Assembly: GCA_039815685.1 (NCBI GenBank)
Contig: JBCBYV010000005.1
Coordinates: 165,428-229,427 of the forward strand
From: Thermohalobaculum sp039815685
GTDB taxonomy: Bacteria > Pseudomonadota > Alphaproteobacteria > Rhodobacterales > Rhodobacteraceae
Direction of reading: 5' to 3'
DNA: 64,000 nt
In this document: one piece after another, positions 36,041-45,036 of the stretch
Layout of the letters: each line of letters opens with the position of its first letter
How positions within the stretch are numbered: the stretch's first letter is position 1
Notes under the pieces: model-generated
Databases searched by the model: none
Seen by the model: the letters and a program-made list of their open reading frames with translations, nothing else
Told to the model about the DNA's origin: nothing
Position numbers and translations under genes: made by a program

Positions 36041-36924
36041 GCGAGGCGGAGGAACCGGCACCCGCACCCTATCGCGGGCGGCTGCGTCTATTGCCGCGCG
36101 GTGGCTGGAGCGCGGCGCTGTCGACGCTGGCGAGCCTTGCCATGGCCTTCCTAGCGCTGATCACCCTTGCGACCGGCATTGCTGCAGCACAGCTCGGCGC
36201 GGACTGGCAGGCAGCCCTCTCCGGCAGCGCGACGGTCCGTATCGCCGCGGGCGCCGAGGCGGATGCGGATGCAAAGGTGCTCGCGATCCTCTCCGCCACG
36301 CCCGGCATCGCCGCGGCCCGCCCGCTCGACCGGGCCGAGCAGGCCGCCCTCCTCGCGCCTTGGCTCGGAGAGGGCGAGGCGCTCGAGAGCCTGCCCGTCC
36401 CCCGGCTCGTCGACGTCACGCTCGAAGGCGGCGGCCCCGATGCGGCCGCGCTCGCCACCACGCTGGAGGAGGCCGCACCCGGCACCGTCTATGACGATCA
36501 CGGCTCCTGGCGCGGGCCGCTGATAGAAGGCGCGCGCGCCGTCGAGCGCCTGGCCATCGGCGCCTCGGTCCTGGTGGCGCTGGCAGCGGCGGGAATGGTG
36601 GCCCTCGCCGCCCGCGCCTCGCTCGCCGGCAATGCCGAGATCGTGCGCGTCGTGCGGCTGATCGGCGGGGAGGAGCGGTTCATCGCCCGCGCCTTCGTCC
36701 GCCCGCTCGCCTGGCGCACGGGGCTGGGTGCAGCCTTTGGCGCAGGTCTCGCGGCACTGGCCCTGACCTTTCTACCCGGGGCGGGCGAGGTGGTGGGTCT
36801 CGACCTCGCGCCGGACCCTCTGCCCCTCGCGCTCCTCACGCTCGCCGTGGCGGCGGGCGCGGCGCTGATCGGTTGGGTCTCGGCCAATCTCGCCGTGCGG
36901 GCGGCACTTGCGGAGCTGCCGTGA
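36037..36924 (+). CDS. ftsX: Cell division protein FtsX
   Basis: About 295 residues starting at GTG 36,037, which overlaps the ftsE stop (GTGA). The topology fits FtsX: a first helix (AALSTLASLAMAFLALITLATGIAA), a periplasmic loop of about 110 residues, and three C-terminal helices (about 175-200, 225-250 and 265-285). It anchors FtsE in the membrane and transmits ATP hydrolysis to cell-wall hydrolase activators. The next gene overlaps its stop in the same way. Confidence 0.92.
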   Translation: MSEAEEPAPAPYRGRLRLLPRGGWSAALSTLASLAMAFLALITLATGIAAAQLGADWQAALSGSATVRIAAGAEADADAKVLAILSATPGIAAARPLDRAEQAALLAPWLGEGEALESLPVPRLVDVTLEGGGPDAAALATTLEEAAPGTVYDDHGSWRGPLIEGARAVERLAIGASVLVALAAAGMVALAARASLAGNAEIVRVVRLIGGEERFIARAFVRPLAWRTGLGAAFGAGLAALALTFLPGAGEVVGLDLAPDPLPLALLTLAVAAGAALIGWVSANLAVRAALAELP

Positions 36925-37640
36925 GCGCACCGCGTCCCCTCGGCCCCGTTCGGAGCAGAGCCTTCGCCGTCGCCGCCTATGCGCTGATGGGGGTGATGGG
37001 CGTCATCGGCCTGCCGCTCCTTGTCAGCAGGCGGGCGACGCATGAGTGGATGCGGCTCTATTCCGGCACCATCCTCCGCCTCATCCGCGCGGTCGCCGGG
37101 GTCGAGGTCGAGTTGCGCGGCGCCGTGCCGGACGGCGCGGTGGTGATCGCCGCCAAGCACCAGTCGCTCCTCGATGTCTACATCCTCTACACCCACCTGC
37201 CCCGCGCCCGCTTCATCATGAAGCGCGAGCTTCTCTGGGTGCCCGTCTTCGGCCTCTATACCTGGCGCATCGGCATGGTGACCGTGGTGCGCGGCAAGCA
37301 GGGCGAGGCGGGTCGAATGATCGAGCATCTGAAGGCGACGACCCCGCCCGAGAGCGGCGGCCAGATCGTCGTCTACCCGCAAGGCACGCGCGTCGCCCCG
37401 CTGACGCCCGCCCCCTATCGCCGGGGCGCGGTGCTGATCGCCGAGGCGCTGGCCCGTCCCGTGATCCCCGCCAGCACGAATACGGGCCTCTTCTGGGATC
37501 GCAAGGGCGGCCTCGCCGGCCCGGGCACCGCCGTCCTCGAGTTCCACCCGCCCATCGACGCGAAGACGCCCGAGGACATGCTCACCGAGATCGAGCGCGT
37601 TCTAGAGACGGAAAGCGACCGTCTCGCCAACGGGCACTGA
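36921..37640 (+). CDS. plsC: 1-acyl-sn-glycerol-3-phosphate acyltransferase
   Basis: A 239-residue membrane acyltransferase that makes phosphatidic acid from lysophosphatidic acid. The catalytic H-X4-D motif is KHQSLLDVY at about residue 76. RELLWVPVFGLYTWRIGMV and YPQGTRVAP (EGTR-type) follow, and an N-terminal helix lies at about 13-33. GTG at 36,921 overlaps the ftsX stop, so ftsE-ftsX-plsC form a tightly coupled operon, as in many Rhodobacterales. Confidence 0.9.
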   Translation: MSAPRPLGPVRSRAFAVAAYALMGVMGVIGLPLLVSRRATHEWMRLYSGTILRLIRAVAGVEVELRGAVPDGAVVIAAKHQSLLDVYILYTHLPRARFIMKRELLWVPVFGLYTWRIGMVTVVRGKQGEAGRMIEHLKATTPPESGGQIVVYPQGTRVAPLTPAPYRRGAVLIAEALARPVIPASTNTGLFWDRKGGLAGPGTAVLEFHPPIDAKTPEDMLTEIERVLETESDRLANGH

Positions 37641-38531
37641 AGCCATCCGGAGACCCGCAAGCTCCTGCCGGAGGGGCCATCGCCGGACACGCCCCGGCAG
37701 TCCGGCGGTTGCGGTCGCCACTGCAGGCTAAGGCCAGGGGAACGCAGCACCGTAGGCGCCCCCCCAAAGCAAGCCCGCACCACCCAGCTACGCCACAGCT
37801 CGCTGGAAGCCGGATGCGTACAGAAACCGCCTTCGCACTAAGTGCTGCGTGCGACCTTACAGAAACGATCGAGCGACCATTTCATCCGCCGGCCTGGCCG
37901 GGGGGTTCACCGCCAGAACCCAGTACCCGGAGCCTTGGATCGCCGGGTCTGGAGCGCGGACCGACCTAGCGTGCTCACCGTCATTGCCGGGCTCGACCCG
38001 GCAATCCAGCGCCACCGGCCGTGGGTGCTCGGGTCAATCCCGAGCATGACGAAAGCGCGTACGGTGAGAAGGTGCTCCAGCACGGCGATGATGACAGCGG
38101 TGCAAGCTGGTCGAATGGCGCTCTGGTGGTATGATCGGGATCGAGGAAACGGTTCGACGTTATCCCCGGGCTCGACCCCGAGATCCGGAAAACCTCTTAA
38201 CTCCAATCCTTTGGCGACGCCCCGGACTGCCGCATCAAGTCCGGCAATGACGGCACCAGAGGTCTCGGCCAAACCACCAGACCAGCAGCCCAAGCATCGC
38301 CGGCCGTCGGGCGCTCGTGACCGCCAGTATCTCTTCGGCACGTGGTGGATGCGGATTGGTTTGTTCTCACTATGGTCATTCCGGCTCGGTAGCCTGACTT
38401 GGGTGGGGGACGGCACCGGACGCGCCTAGACAGAACCGCCGGACACGGGGGGTAACCACTTCGGCATGAGGCGGGACTTGGATGGGTCGATTTCCCATCT
38501 GCTCCGGGCCAAGCAGTCGATGGAGGATCCG
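37641..38531. other. Non-coding region of 0.9 kb with palindromic repeats
   Basis: No convincing gene. It holds the palindromic unit at 37,979-38,052 and related fragments such as TTATCCCCGGGCTCGACCCC near 38,160 and CATCAAGTCCGGCAATGACG near 38,231. The open frames here read VIAGLDPAIQ, the usual false translation of this repeat. Confidence 0.7.
37979..38052. repeat. Alphaproteobacterial intergenic palindromic unit
   Basis: A 74-bp unit with inverted ends CGTCAT and ATGACG. It holds two hairpins: ATTGCCGGG-CTCGA-CCCGGCAAT and TGCTCGGG-TCAAT-CCCGAGCA. This is the best-preserved copy in the window of a repeat type common between genes in Alphaproteobacteria. Confidence 0.8.
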
Positions 38532-38810
38532 ATGACGAATGAGCCCCTGCGCCTCACCACCATGGCGCTCGTCGCCGCGCTGGCGGGAACCCTTGCCATG
38601 GCGGCCGAGAAGGCGCCCATCGCTGAGAGCAGCACCCAAAGCGCCGAGCAGGCCGCGGTCAGTGATGCATCGGACCGTTCCGGCTCGAAATCGCCGGCGA
38701 TCGAGGACGCTGACCGTGCCGCGCAGCGCGCGACCGCAGGGGACGGGCGCACGCCCTCCACCGCCAACAGCATCCTTGAGCGCAACTCAGGGCTCGTCAG
38801 GGGCATGTAG
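38532..38810 (+). CDS. Small secreted protein of unknown function
   Basis: A 92-residue protein with a signal peptide (LRLTTMALVAALAGTLAMAAE) and a mature part of about 68 residues, hydrophilic and Ser/Ala/Glu-rich, ending SILERNSGLVRGM. GGAGG lies 5 nt before the ATG at 38,532. No Cys and no recognised domain. It stands alone between the repeat-rich gap and a hairpin. Confidence 0.6.
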   Translation: MTNEPLRLTTMALVAALAGTLAMAAEKAPIAESSTQSAEQAAVSDASDRSGSKSPAIEDADRAAQRATAGDGRTPSTANSILERNSGLVRGM

Positions 38811-38891
38811 GCCCGGCAGCCGGCAGCACCCAACCGCGCTCCCGGGCGCCCTAAGTGCCCCGCGCGCCAGACGGCTGCGCTCAAAGCAGGA

Positions 38892-38920
38892 GACCCCGGG
38901 TCGATGCCCGGGGCCCCTTT
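38892..38920. terminator. Hairpin terminator
   Basis: CCCCGGG-TCGATG-CCCGGGG forms a 7-bp GC stem followed by CCCCTTTTC. It lies between the small secreted protein gene and the convergent binding-protein gene. It may also be a member of the GC hairpin repeat family. Confidence 0.5.
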
Positions 38921-38973
38921 TCACATCGCGCGCCCGCTTGAGGCAGGCGCCCGGCCGAGAACCAGAACTAGAC

Positions 38974-40527
38974 TCAGGCCATCCACCACCGCTCGGTCCA
39001 GCGACCGCCGTCGAGCGCCCAGTTGGCGGCGACGTCCGGCCCGTGCTGCACCTTGTCCTGCATGGCGTAGACGTAGTTGGCAAAGCCCCAGACGACCGCG
39101 CCGCCCTCGTCCGAGACGATCTGCTGCATCTCGCCGTAGATCTCGGCGCGCTTGCCCTGATCGGTCTCGCCGCGGCCCTCGGCCAGCAGCATGTTGAAGC
39201 GCTCGTTCTCCCAGGCGGTGTCGTTCCAGTTGGCGCCCGAGGCATAGGCCTGCGTGAACATCCAGTCGCAGGTCGGCCGTCCGCCCCAGTAGCAGGCGCA
39301 CCACGCCCGCTTCAGCCAGATGTTCGACCAGTAGCCATCCGCCGGCACCCGGTCCACGCGCATGTTGAGGCCGGCCTTGGCGAGCTGCTCCTGCATCAGC
39401 ACGGTCGCGTCCACCGCACCGGCGTAGGCGGCATCGGCCGCGGCACAGACGAGCTCCTCGCCGGAATAGCCGGCCTTCTTGGCGTGGAACTTCGCCTTGT
39501 CGAGGTCCTGGGACCGCGTGACCTCCGCATTGTAGAACGGCACCGACGGCGCGATCGGGCTGTCGGCGGCCACGGCGCCATGGCCGCGCAGGATCTTGGA
39601 GACAAGCTCCTCACGATCGATCGCGTATTTGATCGCAAGCCGCAGGTCGTTGTTGTCGTAGGGTGCCGCGTTGGTGAGCATCGGCGCGGTGTAGTGCAGG
39701 AAGCCCGTCGCCTCCTCCACGCGCAGGCCCGGCCGGCGGCCGAGGAGCGAGGCGGTCTTCAGATCCACCCGGCTCATGAAGTCGATCTCGTCGGTCGCGA
39801 GACCGTTCTGGCGCGCCGCGGCATCGGCCACGTAGAGGATCTCGAGCTCGTCGAAATGCCCGCGGCCTTCCTTCCAGTAGTCGTCGCGCCGCGTCAGCAG
39901 CGTGCGCACACCGGGCTCGAAGCTGCTCATCACATAGCCGCCCGAGCCGACATAGTCCTGCCAGTTCGCCGTGCCGTCCTCGTTCGCCGGCATCAGCAGC
40001 AGGTGATAATCCGCCATGAGATAGGGGAAGTCGGCATTCGGTGCGTCGAGGCTGAAGACCACCGCGTCCGAGCCCTTCGCCGTCATCTCCATGATGGGCG
40101 CGACGATGTCCTTGGCGGCCGATTTCGATTCCTCGCCCCGGTGATGGTTCAGCGACGCGATCACATCGTTGGGCGTGAGCTTCGCGCCGTTCGAGAACGT
40201 CACCGTCGGCCGGATCTTGAAGGTCCACTGCGAGGCATCGGCATTCGCCTCCCAGCTCTCGGCCGCATCGCCGACCAGATCGCCGTTCGGCGCGATCTCG
40301 GTCAGCGTCGAGTGCGTCGCGAAGCCGACCGAGATCATGTAGATGTCGGTGTAGGTCTGCGGGTCGAGGCTGTCGGAGGTCGATCCCTCCGCAAGGGCCG
40401 CGCGGATGCGACCGCCCTTCTTCGGCTCGGCCGCAAGCGGCTTGCCGTCAAGGCCAACGATAAGGGCCGAAGCGGCAGCACCAGCCATGAAGCCGCGTCG
40501 GTTCGTTTCTCCCAGTGAGAAGGTCAT
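38974..40527 (-). CDS. ABC transporter substrate-binding protein, peptide/nickel type (SBP family 5), Tat-exported
   Basis: A 517-residue periplasmic binding protein. The N-terminus has a twin-arginine signal (TNRRGFMAGAAASALIVG). The mature part shows the SBP_bac_5 pattern: LDPQTYTDIYM, LVGDAAESWEANADASQWTF, FSNGAKLTPNDVIASLNHH and NNDLRLAIKYAIDREELV. AGGAG precedes the ATG. No permease or ATPase gene is adjacent, so it is an orphan here. The ligand is probably a peptide or similar small molecule. Confidence 0.9.
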   Translation of the reverse strand: MTFSLGETNRRGFMAGAAASALIVGLDGKPLAAEPKKGGRIRAALAEGSTSDSLDPQTYTDIYMISVGFATHSTLTEIAPNGDLVGDAAESWEANADASQWTFKIRPTVTFSNGAKLTPNDVIASLNHHRGEESKSAAKDIVAPIMEMTAKGSDAVVFSLDAPNADFPYLMADYHLLLMPANEDGTANWQDYVGSGGYVMSSFEPGVRTLLTRRDDYWKEGRGHFDELEILYVADAAARQNGLATDEIDFMSRVDLKTASLLGRRPGLRVEEATGFLHYTAPMLTNAAPYDNNDLRLAIKYAIDREELVSKILRGHGAVAADSPIAPSVPFYNAEVTRSQDLDKAKFHAKKAGYSGEELVCAAADAAYAGAVDATVLMQEQLAKAGLNMRVDRVPADGYWSNIWLKRAWCACYWGGRPTCDWMFTQAYASGANWNDTAWENERFNMLLAEGRGETDQGKRAEIYGEMQQIVSDEGGAVVWGFANYVYAMQDKVQHGPDVAANWALDGGRWTERWWMA

Positions 40528-40573
40528 ACGTCTCTCCTGTCGGTTACGTACGGATTTTCGTTTCTTTTTCAGA

Positions 40574-42616
40574 CTAGAGATAACCGCGTGGAACCGTTTC
40601 GGTCCACTCCTTCTCGATCATCGTCGCCCCCCCTTCCCGCGCCACCACACGGCGGTGGAGGCGGAAGGCGGTGGCGGTCGAGGTCATCTCCGCATGGCTA
40701 AGGATCTCGGCCGAAAAGCCGTCGCGCGCAAAGGCGAAGCGCCAGTCCGCGACGTGGCGCGCCGAGAGCGGATCGCCGGGATGGATCTCGAAGCGCTGAT
40801 CGACGCCGCTCTCGACCTCGAGCCCATGATCCGCATGGGTGAGGCGCCCGAAGAAATCGCGGGTGACGAGCGCCTGGGTCCCGTCCTCCGCCACCTCCTC
40901 GGCCGCCGTCGATGCAGGCGCCGCGTGCTCAGTGCCAACCGGCGCGCTGGCCGTCCGTGCAGGCCCCGGCGCCTTGGCATCGGGCTCTCGCGTGACGACC
41001 CGCTCGGGCAGCAGGAGGCGCATGTCGTTGAGCGGCAGCGTGACGGTCGCGGGCTCAGGCGCGGGCCAGAGCACCGGCCAGTAGCTCGTGGAGAGCGCGA
41101 GGCGAATGCGGTGCCCCGCCCGGAAGCGGTGCCCACAGGTGTTGAGCGCGATCATCGCGCGATACTCCTGCCCGGGCTCCAGCGCTTCGGGCCGGTCATG
41201 GCCCGCATGGTGACAGAGGTTGAGCGGCCGGTAGCTCACGCGCATTGAGGCGCCGTCCGGGCTCACATCGCAAAGCCGGGCGCAGAGCTGTGCGACCGGA
41301 CGATCGACACGGAAGGTGAAGCTGAGCACAGGGCGGCCGAGGATCTCGAGGGGGGCCGACAGAGGGGCCGTCTCGAATGTCACGCTGGCCGCATCGTCCT
41401 CGGCCTGATCGGCGGAAAGCTCGTTATCGACGCGCATGCCGGGGCAGAAATAGGCAGCCCCGGACCCGACGCTGAGCGGCGTGGCCACCGCCACCTCGGG
41501 ACCGGACCCCGTCAGCCCCTCGTCGTCCGGCGCAGGCTGCAACCGGCCATCGGAATCGGGTGCGAGCACGGCCATCGCCTCATGGGCGGTGGGCCAACGC
41601 GGCTCCGCCACCCATCGGCCGGGACTGGGGCCGTAGGTGCGCGCGAGCGGCCCCGCCTCGGGCGCATGCTCCGAAATCCAGGCCCGCGCGGCCGGCGGGG
41701 CCTCGGGGGTCAAACCCTTGAGGTGGATGTCGAACCAGCGCAGCACCTCGCCGTGAAAATCCGACGGCAGGATGCGGGAGAGATGGGGGTATTTGTGCTC
41801 CCAGGGTCCGATCAGGGCCGCGGCAGGCGCTGTCAGGTTCTCGGCAAGGGCGAGCGGCGCATTCACATAGGCATCGTTCCAGCCGCCCACCGCCAGCACC
41901 GCGGCACGGATGGCCGGAAAATCCTCACAGACCGAGCCGTGGCGCCAATAGGCATCGCGCACAGGGCGGCGCAGCCAGTCGGCGGCGAGGAAGGGCAGCG
42001 CCTCGATCCTCTCGCGCCAGCGCACCCGCCAGTCGTCGCGCAGGGCCGGGTCCGGCGGGCGCGACATGTAGGCGGTCATCTGGGCGCCCCAATTGAAGTT
42101 GTCCGTCAGAAGGCAGCCGCCCATGAAATGGATGTCGTCCGCATGCCGGTCGACGGTGGAGCAGCAGGTGACGACGGCCTTCAGCGGCTCGGGTCGTCGG
42201 GCGGCGAGCTGGAGCCCGTTGAAGCCACCCCAGCTGATCCCAATCATGCCGACCGTGCCGTCACACCAGGGCTGGGCTGCGATCCAGGCGATCACCGCCT
42301 CGCCATCGGCAAGCTCGCGTTCGGAGTATTCATCGTCGAACAGCCCATCCGAATCGCCGCTGCCCTGGATATCGACGCGGATGGAGGCGTAGCCCGCGGC
42401 AGCGAAGGCGGGATGAGTGCTGGCATCCCGCGGCGCCGTGCCGTCCCGTTTGCGATAGGGCAGGTATTCGAGGATGCAGGGCACGGGTGCCGCGCCGGTC
42501 GACGCACTCGCGGGCAGCCAAAGCCGCGCTGCGAGCCGTCGACCATCGCTCATGGGTATCCAGAGATGCGGCGTCTCCACAGGCGCATTCGCGCCATCAG
42601 TCCCACCCTCACGCAT
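40574..42616 (-). CDS. CocE/NonD family hydrolase (X-Pro dipeptidyl-peptidase S15 fold)
   Basis: About 680 residues. The alpha/beta-hydrolase domain carries RVDIQGSGDSDG near residue 80 and the nucleophile elbow MIGISWGGFNGL near 125. A later GPWEHKYPHL holds the probable catalytic His. The C-terminal jelly-roll domain (X-Pro_DPP C-terminal type) follows from about 375. The ATG at 42,616 has GAGGAG upstream and gives a normal start; the frame is open to 42,709. The family acts on esters or acyl-peptides such as cocaine in CocE; the substrate here is unknown. It lies 46 nt upstream of the binding-protein gene stop-to-start boundary. Confidence 0.88.
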   Translation of the reverse strand: MREGGTDGANAPVETPHLWIPMSDGRRLAARLWLPASASTGAAPVPCILEYLPYRKRDGTAPRDASTHPAFAAAGYASIRVDIQGSGDSDGLFDDEYSERELADGEAVIAWIAAQPWCDGTVGMIGISWGGFNGLQLAARRPEPLKAVVTCCSTVDRHADDIHFMGGCLLTDNFNWGAQMTAYMSRPPDPALRDDWRVRWRERIEALPFLAADWLRRPVRDAYWRHGSVCEDFPAIRAAVLAVGGWNDAYVNAPLALAENLTAPAAALIGPWEHKYPHLSRILPSDFHGEVLRWFDIHLKGLTPEAPPAARAWISEHAPEAGPLARTYGPSPGRWVAEPRWPTAHEAMAVLAPDSDGRLQPAPDDEGLTGSGPEVAVATPLSVGSGAAYFCPGMRVDNELSADQAEDDAASVTFETAPLSAPLEILGRPVLSFTFRVDRPVAQLCARLCDVSPDGASMRVSYRPLNLCHHAGHDRPEALEPGQEYRAMIALNTCGHRFRAGHRIRLALSTSYWPVLWPAPEPATVTLPLNDMRLLLPERVVTREPDAKAPGPARTASAPVGTEHAAPASTAAEEVAEDGTQALVTRDFFGRLTHADHGLEVESGVDQRFEIHPGDPLSARHVADWRFAFARDGFSAEILSHAEMTSTATAFRLHRRVVAREGGATMIEKEWTETVPRGYL

Positions 42617-42849
42617 GCCCGTCTCCTCGCTGTCGGCGCCGGAGCCTCGCTCATGGATGGCGCATCGGCAAGCGGTGCATCCTGCCGAATTGCCGGGCGA
42701 TTGACGCATAGGTAAGTGGTTTCACCGCAAAACTGACGCTACGTCATATCGCACTTACGCAAAGGTCACGCAGCGCTGACGCCGCCCTCCGATCCTCGGG
42801 CCATGGCCGCCTGCGTGGGGCGGGCGGTCTCAAACCGAGGAGACCCGAG

Positions 42850-43305
42850 ATGACGACCGTTGGAAGAAACGTCGCGTGGCTGGCCATGCTGGGCGTTCTC
42901 ATGCCCATCGCAGGGGCCGAGGCGCGGGCCTCGAAGGACCTGATCGCCGTGCAGGCGCTGAAGGACAAGTGCTACAACAAGGGCCCGAACGGCACGCGAA
43001 CCGAGGTGAAATGCCCCGATGTTATCGTGGCCAAGCCCAACAGCAGCGCCTCACAGCCCGGCACCCGGCCCGGCAACCAGCCCGTCGCACGGCCGGGCAA
43101 CCGATTGAGCCAGGTGGCCGTCCAAAGCCGCCTCAGCACCCGCGTCGCCACGGCGCGGCGAACCCCGCCGCGAGGTGCCACGCTCACGGGCCGGGTGCCG
43201 ATCAGCAAGGGCACCTATAACTGCTACAACGAGAACCCGCCCAATAGCGGGCATTTCGACCGAGTGACCTGCCCGGACGAGATCGTGCTCGACACGAACG
43301 ACTGA
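42850..43305 (+). CDS. Secreted protein with two copies of a Cys-pair motif
   Basis: A 151-residue protein with a signal peptide (VAWLAMLGVLMPIAGAEA). The mature part has two similar segments: KCYNKGPNGTRTEVKCPDVIV near residues 38-58 and NCYNENPPNSGHFDRVTCP with DEIV near 123-145. Between them lies a Pro/Arg-rich linker. Each segment has two Cys about 12-16 apart, suggesting a small disulfide-bonded unit. GAGGAG precedes the ATG. No family recognised. Confidence 0.7.
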   Translation: MTTVGRNVAWLAMLGVLMPIAGAEARASKDLIAVQALKDKCYNKGPNGTRTEVKCPDVIVAKPNSSASQPGTRPGNQPVARPGNRLSQVAVQSRLSTRVATARRTPPRGATLTGRVPISKGTYNCYNENPPNSGHFDRVTCPDEIVLDTND

Positions 43306-43365
43306 CCCTGCCGGCCCCTGCAGCCTTCAGGACAGTGTCCTGGACCACGCAGGAGGCCGGGCAGA

Positions 43366-43446
43366 GGGCGTTGGCTGGTGGGTGGGCGGACCGATGCCGC
43401 GCCCGCAGGGCACGGCGAGGGAACGGGCGCCCTCCAGCCAACGCCC
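43366..43446. repeat. Long stem-loop element
   Basis: The arms GGGCGTTGGCTGG (43,366-43,378) and CCAGCCAACGCCC (43,434-43,446) are perfect inverted repeats. The loop contains a second imperfect hairpin (GCCGCGCCC/GGGCACGGC). Its sequence GGCTGGTGGGTGGGCGGA... GAACGGGCGCCC recurs near 55,320. A small hairpin CAGGACA-G-TGTCCTG lies just before it at 43,328-43,342. It fills the gap between the secreted protein and SDR genes. Confidence 0.7.
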
Positions 43447-43574
43447 AGAACAGCGCGACCGCACCCGCGCCGCATAAGGCCGGACTTGTGGCGCGGCAGC
43501 GCGGGCAGCAAGCTCGCGCGCATGAGCTACAGCATCGCATTCCCACCCGATCCCCGCTTGCGCACGGCTCGAGG

Positions 43575-44324
43575 ATGACCGCTGGCGCACTCGTGGGCCA
43601 ACTGGCGCTCGTGACCGGCAGCGGGCGCGGCATCGGCTTTGCCATCGCCCGCGCGCTCGGCGCAGCCGGCGCTGCGGTGATCGTCAACGGCCGCTCGGAG
43701 CGCGCGACCCGCGACGCCTCGGACAGTCTCGCCGCAGAGGGGATCGATGCGGCAGCGGCAGTGTTCGATGCAGGAGACACGGATAGAGCGGAAGCCGTGG
43801 CGGAAGAAGCAGGCCCGATCGACATCCTCGTCAACGCCGCCGGCCCGCGGGATCGGCGGCGAACGCCTGATCTGCCGCCCGGGGCCGTGCTCGATCTCTT
43901 CTGCGCCCATGCCCTCGGCGCCTATGCGCTCACCCGTGCGCTCGCCCCCGGCATGGCCGCGCGGGGCGGCGGCTCGGTCGTCAACGTCACCTCCATCGCG
44001 GGGCCGCGGGCCCGGCCGGGCGATGCGGGCTACACGGCCGCCAAGGGCGCACTCGAGGCGCTGACACGCTCCCACGCGGTCGAGTTCGGCCCCTCGGGCA
44101 TCCGGGTGAATGCCGTGGCGCCGGGCTTCACGCTGACGGAGGCGAATGCGGCGATGGCGGACGATCCCGAGATCGCGGCCTTTCTCGAGACCCGCGCGGC
44201 CATCCCCCGATGGGGCCGGCCGGCGGAGGTGGCCGCAGCCGCGCTCTTCCTCGCGAGCCCCGCGGCAAGTTACATCACCGGGCATGTCCTAGTGGTGGAT
44301 GGCGGGCTGAGCGTGCGGATGTGA
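43575..44324 (+). CDS. SDR family oxidoreductase
   Basis: A 249-residue classical SDR. The cofactor motif TGSGRGIG is at about residues 14-21, NAAGP near 88, the catalytic Ser in VTSIAG near 138, and YTAAKGALEALT (Tyr/Lys) near 152. The C-terminal IPRWGRPAEVAAAALFLASP and HVLVVDGG are typical of 3-ketoacyl reductase-like SDRs. NGRS after the second strand suggests NADP. It is followed at once by a MaoC gene. Confidence 0.9.
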   Translation: MTAGALVGQLALVTGSGRGIGFAIARALGAAGAAVIVNGRSERATRDASDSLAAEGIDAAAAVFDAGDTDRAEAVAEEAGPIDILVNAAGPRDRRRTPDLPPGAVLDLFCAHALGAYALTRALAPGMAARGGGSVVNVTSIAGPRARPGDAGYTAAKGALEALTRSHAVEFGPSGIRVNAVAPGFTLTEANAAMADDPEIAAFLETRAAIPRWGRPAEVAAAALFLASPAASYITGHVLVVDGGLSVRM

Positions 44325-44329
44325 GTGGG

Positions 44330-44791
44330 ATGGCGGTTCTCGACTATGCGGATCTGCCGGGATCGGTCGGACGGCGGTTCGGCCCGGGCCCCTGGCTGAC
44401 CCTGGACCAGGCCACCATCGATGCCTTCGCCGAAGCGACGGGCGACCGGCAGTGGATCCATGTGGACCGCGCCCGTGCTGCGCGCGAGATCGGCGGCACC
44501 ATCGCGCATGGCTACCTCACCCTGGCCCTCCTGCCGCACCTCCGCGACGAGATCCTGGCGTTCTCGGGCTGCGCACGCCTAGTGAACTACGGCCTCGACC
44601 GGTTGCGCTTCCCCGCACCCGTGCCGGCGGGCGCGCGCGTGCGGCTGAGCGTCGAGGTGGCGGAGGTCACGGCGGCCCGCATCGGCTTCCTCCTCGCCCT
44701 CGATGCGACCGTCGAGATCGAGGATGGCGCGCGACCGGCCCTCGTCGCCCGCAGCCTCACACTGCTCGAACCCGAAGCGCCCGCGCCCTGA
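44330..44791 (+). CDS. MaoC family dehydratase
   Basis: A 153-residue hotdog-fold protein with the R-hydratase motif: TGDRQWIHVDRARAA and GGTIAHGYLTLALLP carry the catalytic Asp and His. It should hydrate or dehydrate enoyl-/hydroxyacyl-CoA. The gene starts 5 nt after the SDR stop; a GTG at 44,321 overlapping that stop is an alternative. The pair suggests sequential handling of a CoA substrate. The stop sits in a 14-bp tandem duplication. Confidence 0.88.
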   Translation: MAVLDYADLPGSVGRRFGPGPWLTLDQATIDAFAEATGDRQWIHVDRARAAREIGGTIAHGYLTLALLPHLRDEILAFSGCARLVNYGLDRLRFPAPVPAGARVRLSVEVAEVTAARIGFLLALDATVEIEDGARPALVARSLTLLEPEAPAP

Positions 44792-44814
44792 GGCAAGCGG
44801 CCTGAGGCAAGCGG
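44787..44814. repeat. 14-bp tandem duplication at the MaoC stop
   Basis: CCTGAGGCAAGCGG occurs twice in direct succession. The first copy contains the stop codon of the MaoC gene. Confidence 0.8.
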
Positions 44815-44956
44815 CATCCCGGCTGGTCGCCGGGATCGGTTCTTCCGGGATCGCTGCTGCATCGAGCCTTCGGAGTTCGGGGTGATTGCATCGTCGCACG
44901 CCAGCTCTCGAAGGGGGCTGGGGAAGAGCCTCGGGGGCTCCTGATCGAGCGTTCCT

Positions 44957-45030
44957 CGAAGGGTGGGCCGCGCCAAGGACGAGCGGGCGTTGCCCGCCGC
45001 TTCGCGATCCTTGACCCGGCCCACCCTTCG
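44957..45030. terminator. Compound hairpin between convergent genes
   Basis: A perfect 14-bp stem CGAAGGGTGGGCCG (44,957-44,970) and CGGCCCACCCTTCG (45,017-45,030) encloses smaller stems, including GCGGGC-GTT-GCCCGC. It lies just before the end of hyuB and could terminate transcription from both sides, though no T-tract follows. Confidence 0.5.
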
Positions 45031-45036
45031 GCGCGG

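Noticed and set aside
37842..38429. Open frames reading VIAGLDPAIQ
   Set aside because: This is the well-known false translation of an alphaproteobacterial intergenic palindrome.
38974..42616. Complete peptide ABC transporter operon
   Set aside because: Only the binding protein is present; the neighbour is a CocE-type hydrolase and no permease or ATPase is nearby.
43378..43389. GTGGGTGGGCGG as a fourth SOS tag
   Set aside because: The sequence 22 nt upstream is not a LexA box; it belongs to the stem-loop element.
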